From NCBI GenBank assembly GCA_035701825.1, contig DASSRK010000140.1:10234-74233 (forward strand): 64,000 bases of DNA, in the 5' to 3' direction. Source of the DNA: CADEED01 sp035701825 (lineage in GTDB: Bacteria > Pseudomonadota > Gammaproteobacteria > Steroidobacterales > Steroidobacteraceae). Shown one piece after another: positions 30,650-39,027 of the stretch. The translations under genes and the position numbers were made by a program. Below the pieces are notes generated by a model. That model was given only the letters and a program-made list of their open reading frames with translations, was not told the DNA's origin and ran no database searches. Positions within the stretch are counted from its first letter, which is position 1. Every line of letters begins with the position of its first letter.

Positions 30650-32347
30650 TTAGGCGAGCAGGATCTTGCGCGCCTCCCCTTCCGGGTCATCCACCATGCG
30701 GCACTCGTTGTCCCAGATCATCGTGCGATTCGTCTTGGGATCGGTGGGCTGCCATTTGAGCCCGGGCAGGCTCGGATTGCCCGTGGCGGCGAACGTGGCC
30801 CATGACGACGCCATCTTCTTCGCCAGCGCCTGCGCTTCGGGCGTGTTTCCGGTGCCTTGTTCGCAGCGCTTGGTATTGTCGAAGCAGAATTGCAGTTCGG
30901 CGGTGTGCCACGCGCCCGGTTGCCCGTCGAGGATCGGCGTCTGCCACGTGAAGTAGTACGTGTACGCCGGCGCGGCATCGAGCGCGTGCTTGAACCCCGC
31001 CATTTTCACGACGTTGTTGCGGATCGAAAGTCCGTTGAGCCCGCCCTGTCCGCTGCACATGTAAGAGAGCGTGCGAATCGACTTGTTCGGGTAGGCCTTC
31101 TTGAGCGCGCTGACGATGGCGCCGGCCTTCTCTTCTCCATACGCCTTGGTGAGATTGGCACGCCACTCCTCTTCGGTGGGCCGCCGCGACATGATGTTGC
31201 CCTCTTCGCTGACCGAGCCGATGAGCATCGGCACATCCTTCGAGACCGTGGGCGCAGCGTCGAAGAACGAGCGCATGTTGACGATCTTGCCGTCGACGCA
31301 GGGCGACCAGCCCACGCGCGGGGTCCCCGGCGCGCCCGGTCCCATCATGGGAGGTCCCGGGGGATTGATCTTGGCGGCGGCCGCGCTGCCCGCGGCGAAG
31401 AGCTTCGCCCACTCCATCTTCTGCAGCGAGGCGATGTCGTCGGGCGCGAGACCGAGTTCTTTCATCGTCTGGCGTGCGAGCTCGCGCTGCTGGTCGCGGC
31501 TCGGAATGTTGCCGCCGCCGCCCGATTGCGCGGCCGCGCGATGGAACAGACCCGCCGCGGAGGGCATGCCCATCAGCGTGGTCACCTTCGATCCACCACC
31601 GGACTGCCCATAGATCATGACGCGATCGGGATCGCCGCCGAAATTGGCGATGTTCTCGTGGACCCAGCGCAGGGCCGCGACGAGATCCGTCATGCCGACG
31701 TTCGCGGAATCTTCGTAGGCCGCACCACCGATCTCCGCCGCATCGAAGAACCCGAGGATGTTGAGGCGATGATTGACGGAGACCTGGACCACGTCGTGAT
31801 GGCGCGCCATCTGCGCGCCCTCATGCGACGGCAGCTCGTACGAGGAGCCGAAGCTGTAGCCGCCGCCGTGGAAGTAGACCATCACGGGGCGCTTGCCGGT
31901 GAGGCTCGAGGTCCAGATGTTGAGCTTGAGCATGTCCTCGCTCATCCACCCGTCATCCCAATCCTGGATGAAGGTCTGTTCGGTGCTGGTCCACGGGTGC
32001 GTGTTCTGCGGACAGTTCGCGCCGTAGACCAGCGCGGGATACTCGTCCGTCCACGGGGTCGGCGGCTTCAGCGGTAGCCAGCGATTCTCGCCCGCGGTCG
32101 TCTGGCCGTATGGAATTCCCTTGAAGGTGAATACACCGCCGTCGAGATAGCCGCGCACCTTGCCGTACTGGGTCTTCGCGATCGCCGAGCGTGGCGTGGT
32201 CAGGTTTCCCGGGCCCTGGTGGGCAGCGGTCTTGACGCTGTCCGATGCGGCAGCGAAGTTCGTCGCGGCAACGCCGACACCCGCCGTGGAGGAAAGAATC
32301 AGCGCTTCGCGCCGGGTGAGTCGTGCGCGCTTCGTCGGGTCGGCCAT
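30650..32347 (-). CDS. exported type B carboxylesterase
   Basis: A 565-residue carboxylesterase. A twin-arginine signal is visible (RLTRREALILSSTAGVGVAA). Oxyanion motif YFHGGGYSFGSS, catalytic Ser in IYGQSGGGSK, acid residue expected near the VSEEGN segment, and His near the C-terminal AWHTAELQF. Length is typical. The substrate is unknown; broad ester hydrolysis, possibly plant-polymer side groups. It is divergent from the large haem lipoprotein gene with about 150 bases between. Confidence 0.87.
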   Translation of the reverse strand: MADPTKRARLTRREALILSSTAGVGVAATNFAAASDSVKTAAHQGPGNLTTPRSAIAKTQYGKVRGYLDGGVFTFKGIPYGQTTAGENRWLPLKPPTPWTDEYPALVYGANCPQNTHPWTSTEQTFIQDWDDGWMSEDMLKLNIWTSSLTGKRPVMVYFHGGGYSFGSSYELPSHEGAQMARHHDVVQVSVNHRLNILGFFDAAEIGGAAYEDSANVGMTDLVAALRWVHENIANFGGDPDRVMIYGQSGGGSKVTTLMGMPSAAGLFHRAAAQSGGGGNIPSRDQQRELARQTMKELGLAPDDIASLQKMEWAKLFAAGSAAAAKINPPGPPMMGPGAPGTPRVGWSPCVDGKIVNMRSFFDAAPTVSKDVPMLIGSVSEEGNIMSRRPTEEEWRANLTKAYGEEKAGAIVSALKKAYPNKSIRTLSYMCSGQGGLNGLSIRNNVVKMAGFKHALDAAPAYTYYFTWQTPILDGQPGAWHTAELQFCFDNTKRCEQGTGNTPEAQALAKKMASSWATFAATGNPSLPGLKWQPTDPKTNRTMIWDNECRMVDDPEGEARKILLA

Positions 32348-32497
32348 GCATCCCCCTTTGATTGGATTGCCGCTGGGTGGGCAAACATTCTAGAGGGCCG
32401 GCCGCGGCAATCGGCATATCGGATTCGCGAGTGTGCGAGTTCCATTTGCGTATCTCTGCGAGGGAAAGAGCGTCGCGCTCGTGGCATGCTTCGCGCC

Positions 32498-35179
32498 ATG
32501 AACCCGTTGAACCCCTGCATCAAAGTCATTTCGGCCACTGCATTCGTACTGCTGGCAGCCTGTTCCAACCCGAAGCCGTCGCCCGAGAAAACCGCCGCGG
32601 CACCCGCCGCCGCTGTCACCACGCCGCCGCCGATCATCAAGGCGCTCCCCCCCGCCGACAGCATCGCCACCATGCAGATGCCGGGCGGATACAAGCTCGA
32701 GCCGGTGCTCACCGAGCCCGACATCGCCGAGCCCGTGATGATCGCCTTCGATGGCAACGGCCGCATGTACGTGGCCGAGATGCGCACCTACATGCAGGAC
32801 GCGGACGCCAAGGGCGAGCAGCAGCCGTTCAGCCGCGTCTCGCGCCACGAGGACACCGACGGCGACGGCGTGTACGACAAGCACACCGTGTTCGCGGACA
32901 AACTACTGCTGCCGCGCATCCTGCTGCCGCTCGACGACCGCATCATCATCGGCGAGACCAACAGCGACGATCTCTACATCTACCGCGACAAGGACGGCGA
33001 CGGCGTCTCCGACGAGAAGACCCTGTGGTACGCCGGCGGCCCGCGCGGCGGCAACATGGAGCACCAGCCGAACGGACTCGTCTGGGCGCTGGACAACGGT
33101 ATCTACTGCACCTACTACGACTACCGGCTGCGCTTCGGCGCCGACGGCAAGGCGATCAAGGAGCCCATCCCGGTCAATGGCGGTCAGTGGGGACTCACGC
33201 AGGACGACTGGGGCAAGGTGTGGTTCGTCAACGCCGGCAACGAGACCGGGCCCGTGCACTTCCAGCAGCACATCATTTACGGACAATTCACCGGGCCCGG
33301 CGAGCAGGTCGGCGAGTACAAGACCGTGTGGCCGATCGCGCGCATGCCCGACGTGCAGGGCGGTCCCGGCCAGCTGCGGCCCGACAACACGCTCAATCAC
33401 TTCACCGCCACCAGCGGCCAGGCCATTTTCCGCGGCGACCGGTTGCCCGAGGATCTGCGCGGCGACCTGTTGTTCGCCGAGCCCGTGGGACGCTTGATCC
33501 GGCGCACGAAGATCACGGTGGAAGACGGCATCACGCGGCTCGCCAATCCTTACGAGCAGGAGCACGGCGAGTTCATCCGTGCCACCGATCCGCTGTTCCG
33601 CCCGGTGAACATGACCACGGCGCCCGACGGCACTCTTTATATAGTGGACATGTACCGGGGCATCATCCAGCAGGGGGAATGGACCCGGAAGGGGTCCTAC
33701 CTGCGCGAGCAGATCGATGCGCTGAAGATGGAGATGCAGACCGGCCGCGGGCGCATCTACCGGCTGAGTCATGCAGGCTTCGAGCGCGGTCCGCAACCGC
33801 GGATGCTGGACGAAACTCCGGCGCAGTGGGTGCAGCATCTGTCGAATCCGAATGGCTGGTGGCGCGATACCGCGCAGAAGCTGCTGGTCCTGCGACGTGA
33901 CAAGTCAGTGGTGCCGGCGCTCGAGAAGCTGGCGGCGGGCGATGCCGCGGACCCGCGCCCTCGCCTGCACGCGCTTTGGACCCTCGACGGTCTCGGGGCA
34001 CTCAAGGACACGCTCATCCTGCGCGCGCTCAAGTCCGCCGATCCGCAGGTGCGGATCGCGGGACTGCGGCTCGCGGAGGCGCCGCTGCTCGCGAAGCCCG
34101 CTGCGCACGCGCCGCTGGCCGCGGCCATGCGGGCCGCGCTGCGCGACGCCGATCCGCGCGTCACCATCCAGGCCATGCTGTCCGTGCGCCGCGCTGCGCT
34201 CCCGGATGCCAAGCAGGCGATCCAGGCCACCGCGGCGGCTTCGGCCTCCGCCGGCGTGTTCGCCATCAACGAGCAGCTGTGGGCCAACAACGAAGATCCT
34301 GAGCTCATCCGCCTGCTCGGCGTGAACGGGCTCAAGTCGTATCGTGCGGGCGCGACGCTCTACAACTCGGTGTGCTTCGCCTGTCACGGCCCGGATGGGC
34401 GCGGCGCGCCCGCGCCGGGCGCCCAAGGCCACACCCTCGCGCCGCCGCTCGCCGACTCGCGGCGCGTGCTGGGTGACGAACGCGCCGCGACTGCCATCGT
34501 GCTGCATGGCCTGCAGGGCAAGGTCGACGGCGTCGACTACGGCGCACCCATGGTGCCGATGGGTTCCTATTCCGATGCCGAGCTTGCGAACGTGCTCACC
34601 TACATCCGCAACAGCTTCGGCAACCGGGCACCCGCCGTGACACCGGCGGCCGTCGCCGCGCGCCGCGCCGCCGACGCGGCACGGTCCAACTACTGGACGC
34701 TGGACGAGCTCACGGCGCAGATACCGGCGCTCGCCGTGCCGCGCGAGCGGTTCAAGCGGCGCGCCGAATGGAAGCTCGCCGTGAACATGGAACCGCGCAA
34801 GGACTCGCCGCCGGAAGCCATGCTCGATGGCGACCCGAAGACCCGGTACTTCACGCAGGGGTTCAAGCCATTCCCGGTGGAGTGGCTCACGGTCGAACTA
34901 CCCGCCCGCAGCAGGATCATGGGCATCGACGTCGATTCCAGCGGCGAGAAAGGACCGGGCGGGAAGGACCTGGGCTGGGCGCCGGCGTACAGCATCGAAG
35001 TGTCGGATGACGGCAAGAGCTGGAGCATGGCGGCGCCGCGCGTGGTGGGTGAACCCCATGCGCGGCTCAATTTCGCGGCGCCGGTCGAAGGCCGTTACCT
35101 GCGCATCACCATTACGGAGAAGGACGGATGGCAGCCGTGGGTGATCAGGGAGCTCAACCTCTACGGCGATGAAAGATGA
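32498..35179 (+). CDS. lipoprotein with PVC-type dehydrogenase, cytochrome c and discoidin domains
   Basis: An 893-residue lipoprotein (lipobox LLAAC, Cys22). Residues about 60-420 form a beta-propeller like the putative membrane-bound dehydrogenases of Planctomycetes and Verrucomicrobia (GNGRMYVAEMRTY, HEDTDGDGVYDK, HQPNGLVWALDNG, DGTLYIVDMYRG). A helical HEAT-like region follows (about 440-600), then a cytochrome c domain with CFACH near residue 627 and a Met ligand candidate (GAPMVPMGSY), and a C-terminal F5/8-type discoidin domain (about 750-893, IEVSDDGKSWSM). The predicted role is periplasmic oxidation of a carbohydrate or alcohol with electrons passed to c-type cytochromes. ATG 32498 gives the best signal; ATG 32486 is also in frame. 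Confidence 0.82.
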   Translation: MNPLNPCIKVISATAFVLLAACSNPKPSPEKTAAAPAAAVTTPPPIIKALPPADSIATMQMPGGYKLEPVLTEPDIAEPVMIAFDGNGRMYVAEMRTYMQDADAKGEQQPFSRVSRHEDTDGDGVYDKHTVFADKLLLPRILLPLDDRIIIGETNSDDLYIYRDKDGDGVSDEKTLWYAGGPRGGNMEHQPNGLVWALDNGIYCTYYDYRLRFGADGKAIKEPIPVNGGQWGLTQDDWGKVWFVNAGNETGPVHFQQHIIYGQFTGPGEQVGEYKTVWPIARMPDVQGGPGQLRPDNTLNHFTATSGQAIFRGDRLPEDLRGDLLFAEPVGRLIRRTKITVEDGITRLANPYEQEHGEFIRATDPLFRPVNMTTAPDGTLYIVDMYRGIIQQGEWTRKGSYLREQIDALKMEMQTGRGRIYRLSHAGFERGPQPRMLDETPAQWVQHLSNPNGWWRDTAQKLLVLRRDKSVVPALEKLAAGDAADPRPRLHALWTLDGLGALKDTLILRALKSADPQVRIAGLRLAEAPLLAKPAAHAPLAAAMRAALRDADPRVTIQAMLSVRRAALPDAKQAIQATAAASASAGVFAINEQLWANNEDPELIRLLGVNGLKSYRAGATLYNSVCFACHGPDGRGAPAPGAQGHTLAPPLADSRRVLGDERAATAIVLHGLQGKVDGVDYGAPMVPMGSYSDAELANVLTYIRNSFGNRAPAVTPAAVAARRAADAARSNYWTLDELTAQIPALAVPRERFKRRAEWKLAVNMEPRKDSPPEAMLDGDPKTRYFTQGFKPFPVEWLTVELPARSRIMGIDVDSSGEKGPGGKDLGWAPAYSIEVSDDGKSWSMAAPRVVGEPHARLNFAAPVEGRYLRITITEKDGWQPWVIRELNLYGDER

Positions 35180-35305
35180 GCCTTGCAGTCGCGATGCGTT
35201 GAATGTCGGACGAATCTGACGATCGCGTGCCGGCGAAATCCTATGGCCGGCCACCGTCATCACCGACAATCTCGCGTCCGTGGCAGGAGCGAACGAACCG
35301 CAGGT

Positions 35306-35665
35306 ATGAACGCCGAACTTCAGAACGTGATGGACGAGGCCGTCCAGACGCTGGGCGATCTGCTATACGTGGACGAGTCGCGGCTGCGGGTCCCGGAAAA
35401 GGATTGGACCGACCTGCTGCAGCAGGTCGCGGGCGGCGACACCAAGGCTTTCGGCTCACTCTACATGTGGACGCACGGCATCGTGTTTGCGCTCGCCATG
35501 CGGATCACCAAGCAACGCACCACGGCCGAACTCGTGACTGTCAAAGTGTTTGAAGACTTGTGGCATGAATCCGCGAACTACGACGCCGCGAGCGGCACAG
35601 TAGCGGCGTGGATCATGAATCTGGCGCGCTCGCGCTCAGTGCGGGCGTGTGGGGCCGAGCAATGA
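35306..35665 (+). CDS. ECF-like sigma factor with region 2 only
   Basis: A 119-residue protein that aligns with sigma-70 region 2 of ECF factors: LLQQVAGGDTKAFGSLYMWT, then FALAMRITKQRTTAELVTVKVFEDLW and AAWIMNLARSRS. It stops where region 4 should start (ends VRACGAEQ), about 60-70 residues shorter than a normal ECF factor, so the -35-binding helix-turn-helix is missing. The TGA overlaps the ATG of a ChrR-like anti-sigma gene. The pair therefore has the right gene order but a truncated sigma. It may still bind core polymerase or the -10 element, or be a decaying gene. No clear ribosome-binding site at the ATG. Confidence 0.75.
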   Translation: MNAELQNVMDEAVQTLGDLLYVDESRLRVPEKDWTDLLQQVAGGDTKAFGSLYMWTHGIVFALAMRITKQRTTAELVTVKVFEDLWHESANYDAASGTVAAWIMNLARSRSVRACGAEQ

Positions 35666-36243
35666 GCAAGCATCTGGATCCGAAAACCTGCCGCGAGATC
35701 GAGCGCATCACCCTGTTCGCGCTGCGCACGTTGCCGTCCGAACAGGTGCCGGCCGTGGAAGTGCACCTGCGCGAATGCGACAGCTGCCGCGAGGAACTCG
35801 ACCAGTTGCGGCCTCTCGTCGACTACTTCGTCGACAAGGACGGAAGCAGCACGCGGGCGCCGGCGTCCCTGCGCGAACGACTGGCGGCACGTATCGCCGA
35901 CGCCGTCGGGCGCGAGATCGTGCTGCCGACCGGCCGCGCGGCCGAAGACCCCGATTGGGAGCAGGTGGCTCCCGGAATTGCCTGCAAACTGCTCGCCACG
36001 GACCCGGTGCGCGATCGCGTGAGCATGCTGGTGAGGCTCGCGCCCGGGGTCGAGTATCCGCCGCACACGCACGCGGGCGTCGAGGAGCTTCACCTGCTCG
36101 AAGGCGAGCTGTGGATCGACGAGCGCAAGTTGGTGCCGGGTGAATACAATCGCGCCGAGCCCGGTACCAACGATCGCCGCGTCTGGAGCGAGACCGGCTG
36201 CATGTGCGTGCTCATCACCTCTTCGAAGGACGTGCTCGGGTAG
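35662..36243 (+). CDS. ChrR-like anti-sigma factor with cupin domain
   Basis: A 193-residue protein in two parts: an N-terminal zinc anti-sigma domain with HLRECDSCREEL (H-x3-C-x2-C), and a C-terminal cupin with HTHAGVEELHLLEGELWID. This is the layout of ChrR, which holds a partner ECF factor and releases it on singlet oxygen or peroxide stress. It overlaps the upstream sigma-like gene by 4 bases, as usual for such pairs. The metal ligands of both domains are intact, unlike the truncated partner. Convergent with the trypsin-like gene, 5 bases between stops. Confidence 0.88.
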   Translation: MSKHLDPKTCREIERITLFALRTLPSEQVPAVEVHLRECDSCREELDQLRPLVDYFVDKDGSSTRAPASLRERLAARIADAVGREIVLPTGRAAEDPDWEQVAPGIACKLLATDPVRDRVSMLVRLAPGVEYPPHTHAGVEELHLLEGELWIDERKLVPGEYNRAEPGTNDRRVWSETGCMCVLITSSKDVLG

Positions 36244-36248
36244 TCGGA

Positions 36249-37964
36249 TCAGTCTTCCACCCAGGTGAAGGTGAGTCGCGTCCCGCCCGGCAGATGATCG
36301 ATGGGAACGCGGGACACGTACTCCATGCCGTTGCTGTTGTTGTTGCCGATGCGCTTGCGGAATTCCATGAAGCCGCCCGGCAGCTGGTAGGTGTAGAGAC
36401 CGTTCCTCGCCGTCGTCACGGTGCCGCTGGTCCAGATCGTCCACTGGCCGCCCACGCCGTTCCAGCCCTCTTCGAGGATGATGTCCTTGCGTGCGCTGAT
36501 GCCGGGCGCGGCTACCAGCACGACCTCGATCTGGTCGGAAGGCACGGCGCCGTGCTCGACCTTCACCCTGAGCCGGTCATCCACGTTGCTGGTGTAGAAC
36601 TCGCCGTCCGATGAGAACGAGGCGTCGAGACCCGCCTGGTCGTAGGTGAACATGCCGAGATCCTTCTCGATGCCGTCGATCGGCGAGAACACCATCGAAT
36701 TGAAACTGAGATTCGCACCCCACAGGATGCCGGCGAAATTTCCAGCGTCGTACCCGGTGTAGTACTCGAACACCGGGGCGCCGCTGTCTCCCGGCTGGGC
36801 GATGGTCGCGACCAGCGACTGGCACAGCATCGTCATGTTGGTCGGGTTCACCGTGCCCGATGCGTCCACTTCGACGACGTTGACGTCCACGCAGGTGTTG
36901 GTGATGGGGCCGCGCGTCCAGCCGCTGCGCATGCCGATCTTGTCGACCTCCATGCCCGTGAACATGCCCGCCGTCGCGTAAGCGATGCGGATGTCGTCGG
37001 TGGGCCGGTCGAGAGTCAGGAAACAGGGGAACGGTGTCTGGTTGCACAGGTTGGTCGGGCGCGAGATTCGGCCGCGAATACCCGCGTTGGCCACGCCGTA
37101 GTGCGCGTAGACGGCGTCGCTGAAACGGCAGAATCGTCCGGCGGGACATTCCGGGTGCTTCGTGTTGTCGAAGAGCCCGAGATCGAGCGACTCACCGGCG
37201 ATGAAATCCGCCGATGACGGGCCCTGGAAAAAGTCCGTCGCCCAGTTCTGGCCCTGCGGCCCCTGCGTGCAATGCGAAGCCGTGAGGATTCCTTCGTTGT
37301 GCATGGCCCATGAATACACGGGCAGACCCAGCGTGCAGGAATTGCCCACCGTGCGGATCTGCTGGCCGCCCATGGTGGGCCGGAACTTGTCGGTGAGGGC
37401 CGCCGCGGTGAGCCGATACTCCGGGGTCTGCACGATGCGCACCCAACGCATGTTGATGCCGCGCTCCTTGATGAAGCTCGCGATCCCGGGATTCACTTCC
37501 TTGTCGACCGCGCCGACGACGATGCAGCCGCAGCTTTCGTCGAGGTCGAGGAACACCACGCCCTTGATCGCGAGCACGTCGCGCATCGCGATGCGCGCCT
37601 TTTGCAACTCCTCCGGCGTCGCCGCCGCTTCGACGAATTCGAAATTGGGCAGCCTCGCTTCCTTGCCGGAAGTCTCGAACCAGGCTTGGCGCGCGATGTT
37701 GGCGGCTTCGTCCCGATTCGCGCCTTGGGAAAGCGTGAGGAACACCGTGCCTTCCCGGCCCTTTGCCAGGCCTACGTATTCCTTGATGGAGGCGCGCAGC
37801 GCCGCGTCCGTGGCGGCCAGCGCGGATACCGCGCGCTGCGTCGCCTCGGGCGGCGATTCCTTCGCTGCCAGTGCCGGCACGGCCACGCATGCCATCGCGA
37901 TGGCAGCGGCGATTGCGCTCCGGCTGGTATTCGGGCTCGGGGAGATTGATTTGCACGTGGCCAT
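36249..37964 (-). CDS. exported trypsin-like serine protease
   Basis: A 571-residue secreted protein. Signal peptide about 1-34 (SAIAAAIAMACVAVPALAA). Residues about 35-180 look like a propeptide rich in Ala and Glu. The protease part has His in TASHC (near 230), an Asp candidate in SLDLGLFD (near 262) and Ser in QPGDSGAPVF (near 393), matching the S1 family. The C-terminal 130 residues include a beta region (RLRVKVEHGAVPSDQIEVVL) probably for anchoring or secretion. Several extra cysteines suggest disulfides. AGAAGAGGCGAG stands ahead of the ATG. It may be co-transcribed with the unknown exported protein upstream, 92 bases away. Confidence 0.82.
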   Translation of the reverse strand: MATCKSISPSPNTSRSAIAAAIAMACVAVPALAAKESPPEATQRAVSALAATDAALRASIKEYVGLAKGREGTVFLTLSQGANRDEAANIARQAWFETSGKEARLPNFEFVEAAATPEELQKARIAMRDVLAIKGVVFLDLDESCGCIVVGAVDKEVNPGIASFIKERGINMRWVRIVQTPEYRLTAAALTDKFRPTMGGQQIRTVGNSCTLGLPVYSWAMHNEGILTASHCTQGPQGQNWATDFFQGPSSADFIAGESLDLGLFDNTKHPECPAGRFCRFSDAVYAHYGVANAGIRGRISRPTNLCNQTPFPCFLTLDRPTDDIRIAYATAGMFTGMEVDKIGMRSGWTRGPITNTCVDVNVVEVDASGTVNPTNMTMLCQSLVATIAQPGDSGAPVFEYYTGYDAGNFAGILWGANLSFNSMVFSPIDGIEKDLGMFTYDQAGLDASFSSDGEFYTSNVDDRLRVKVEHGAVPSDQIEVVLVAAPGISARKDIILEEGWNGVGGQWTIWTSGTVTTARNGLYTYQLPGGFMEFRKRIGNNNSNGMEYVSRVPIDHLPGGTRLTFTWVED

Positions 37965-38056
37965 GACGCTCGCCTCTTCTCGTGGGTTGCACAGTGAAGA
38001 GCGGAATCGCGGACACCGGCGGATCACGCCGCCGCAGGCCGGGCCTGGTGAGCCGT

Positions 38057-38884
38057 CTATTTCAGGTGCTTGGTCACTTCGGCCTGGCCCGCCGGGAACG
38101 AGAAGATCCCACCGATCGAGCGGAACACTTTGCGGGCTTCGTCGCTGGGCAGGACCATTCCGTAGAGCTGGAACTTGATTCGCGGTGACATGTACGGCGC
38201 CGTGAAATTCGCCTTCTCCGTGCCCTTCAGATTCCCGGCGGCATCGTCGAGGTAGAGCTGCAGCGCTTCGCGCAATGCCGCCCTGACCTGCACTTCGAGC
38301 GCCTGCGCCCGCTCGGGGGCCAAACCGGTCGTGAGTTCGCCGAGCGGCCACTCGCCGGGGAGCTGGGCAAGATACTTCCCGGTCCATGGCTTGGAGCTGT
38401 CGCTGACGTCGATTCCTGCGGCAATCCACACCTTCTCGTTGCCCTGGCTCACGATGTTCACGTGAGGCTTCATGGTGAACGTCGTCGCGCTGGTCTCGCT
38501 GGCGCGCGCTATCGCGGCCTCTTCGAAAAGACTCGCGAGCAACGCAACCGGATCGAGCGCGACCTTGCCGAACAGCGCTTGCGACTCGCTCTCGGTTCGC
38601 TTCTTGATGGCCGCCATGTTGGCCGCCACGCCGAGCGGCCCAAACAACACGCCCACGCCCGCGCCGCCGCCGCCGAATTGCTGCTCGTACAGGATCGAGT
38701 TCGAGGCGTTCACGGGGCGGATCATGTGCGACAGCGCCGCTTCATGTTCCGAATAGGTCGCGATGAGGAATTCAGTGTTGTCTGCCAGCGGGGGCGTGCT
38801 GGGCAACGGCGGCTGCTTTGCCAGGAGCGGTGCGCTGGTGCAGGCGCAGACGAGGAGCGCGATTACGAAGGTGCGGAACGCCAC
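38057..38884 (-). CDS. exported protein of unknown function
   Basis: A 275-residue protein starting with GTG at 38884 after a GAGAGGT ribosome-binding site. Signal peptide VAFRTFVIALLVCACTSAP contains a possible lipobox. A glycine-rich hydrophobic stretch (GGGGAGVGVLFGPLG, near 73-88) could insert in a membrane. The rest is mixed alpha/beta with no motif I know. It lies just ahead of the trypsin-like protease on the same strand (92-base gap) and may share its transcript. No function proposed. Confidence 0.65.
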   Translation of the reverse strand: MAFRTFVIALLVCACTSAPLLAKQPPLPSTPPLADNTEFLIATYSEHEAALSHMIRPVNASNSILYEQQFGGGGAGVGVLFGPLGVAANMAAIKKRTESESQALFGKVALDPVALLASLFEEAAIARASETSATTFTMKPHVNIVSQGNEKVWIAAGIDVSDSSKPWTGKYLAQLPGEWPLGELTTGLAPERAQALEVQVRAALREALQLYLDDAAGNLKGTEKANFTAPYMSPRIKFQLYGMVLPSDEARKVFRSIGGIFSFPAGQAEVTKHLK

Positions 38885-39027
38885 GATGACCTCTCGGGTT
38901 TGGATGCGACCGATTCTTGGATCGGTTTGCGCGGACGGGAGTGTAGCGTGCGTTACCTGGACTTGCTGCGCGGATGCTCGCGAATTCCCCTCATGACCCA
39001 AACCGTCGGGCCGCAGCGCGCTTCGAG

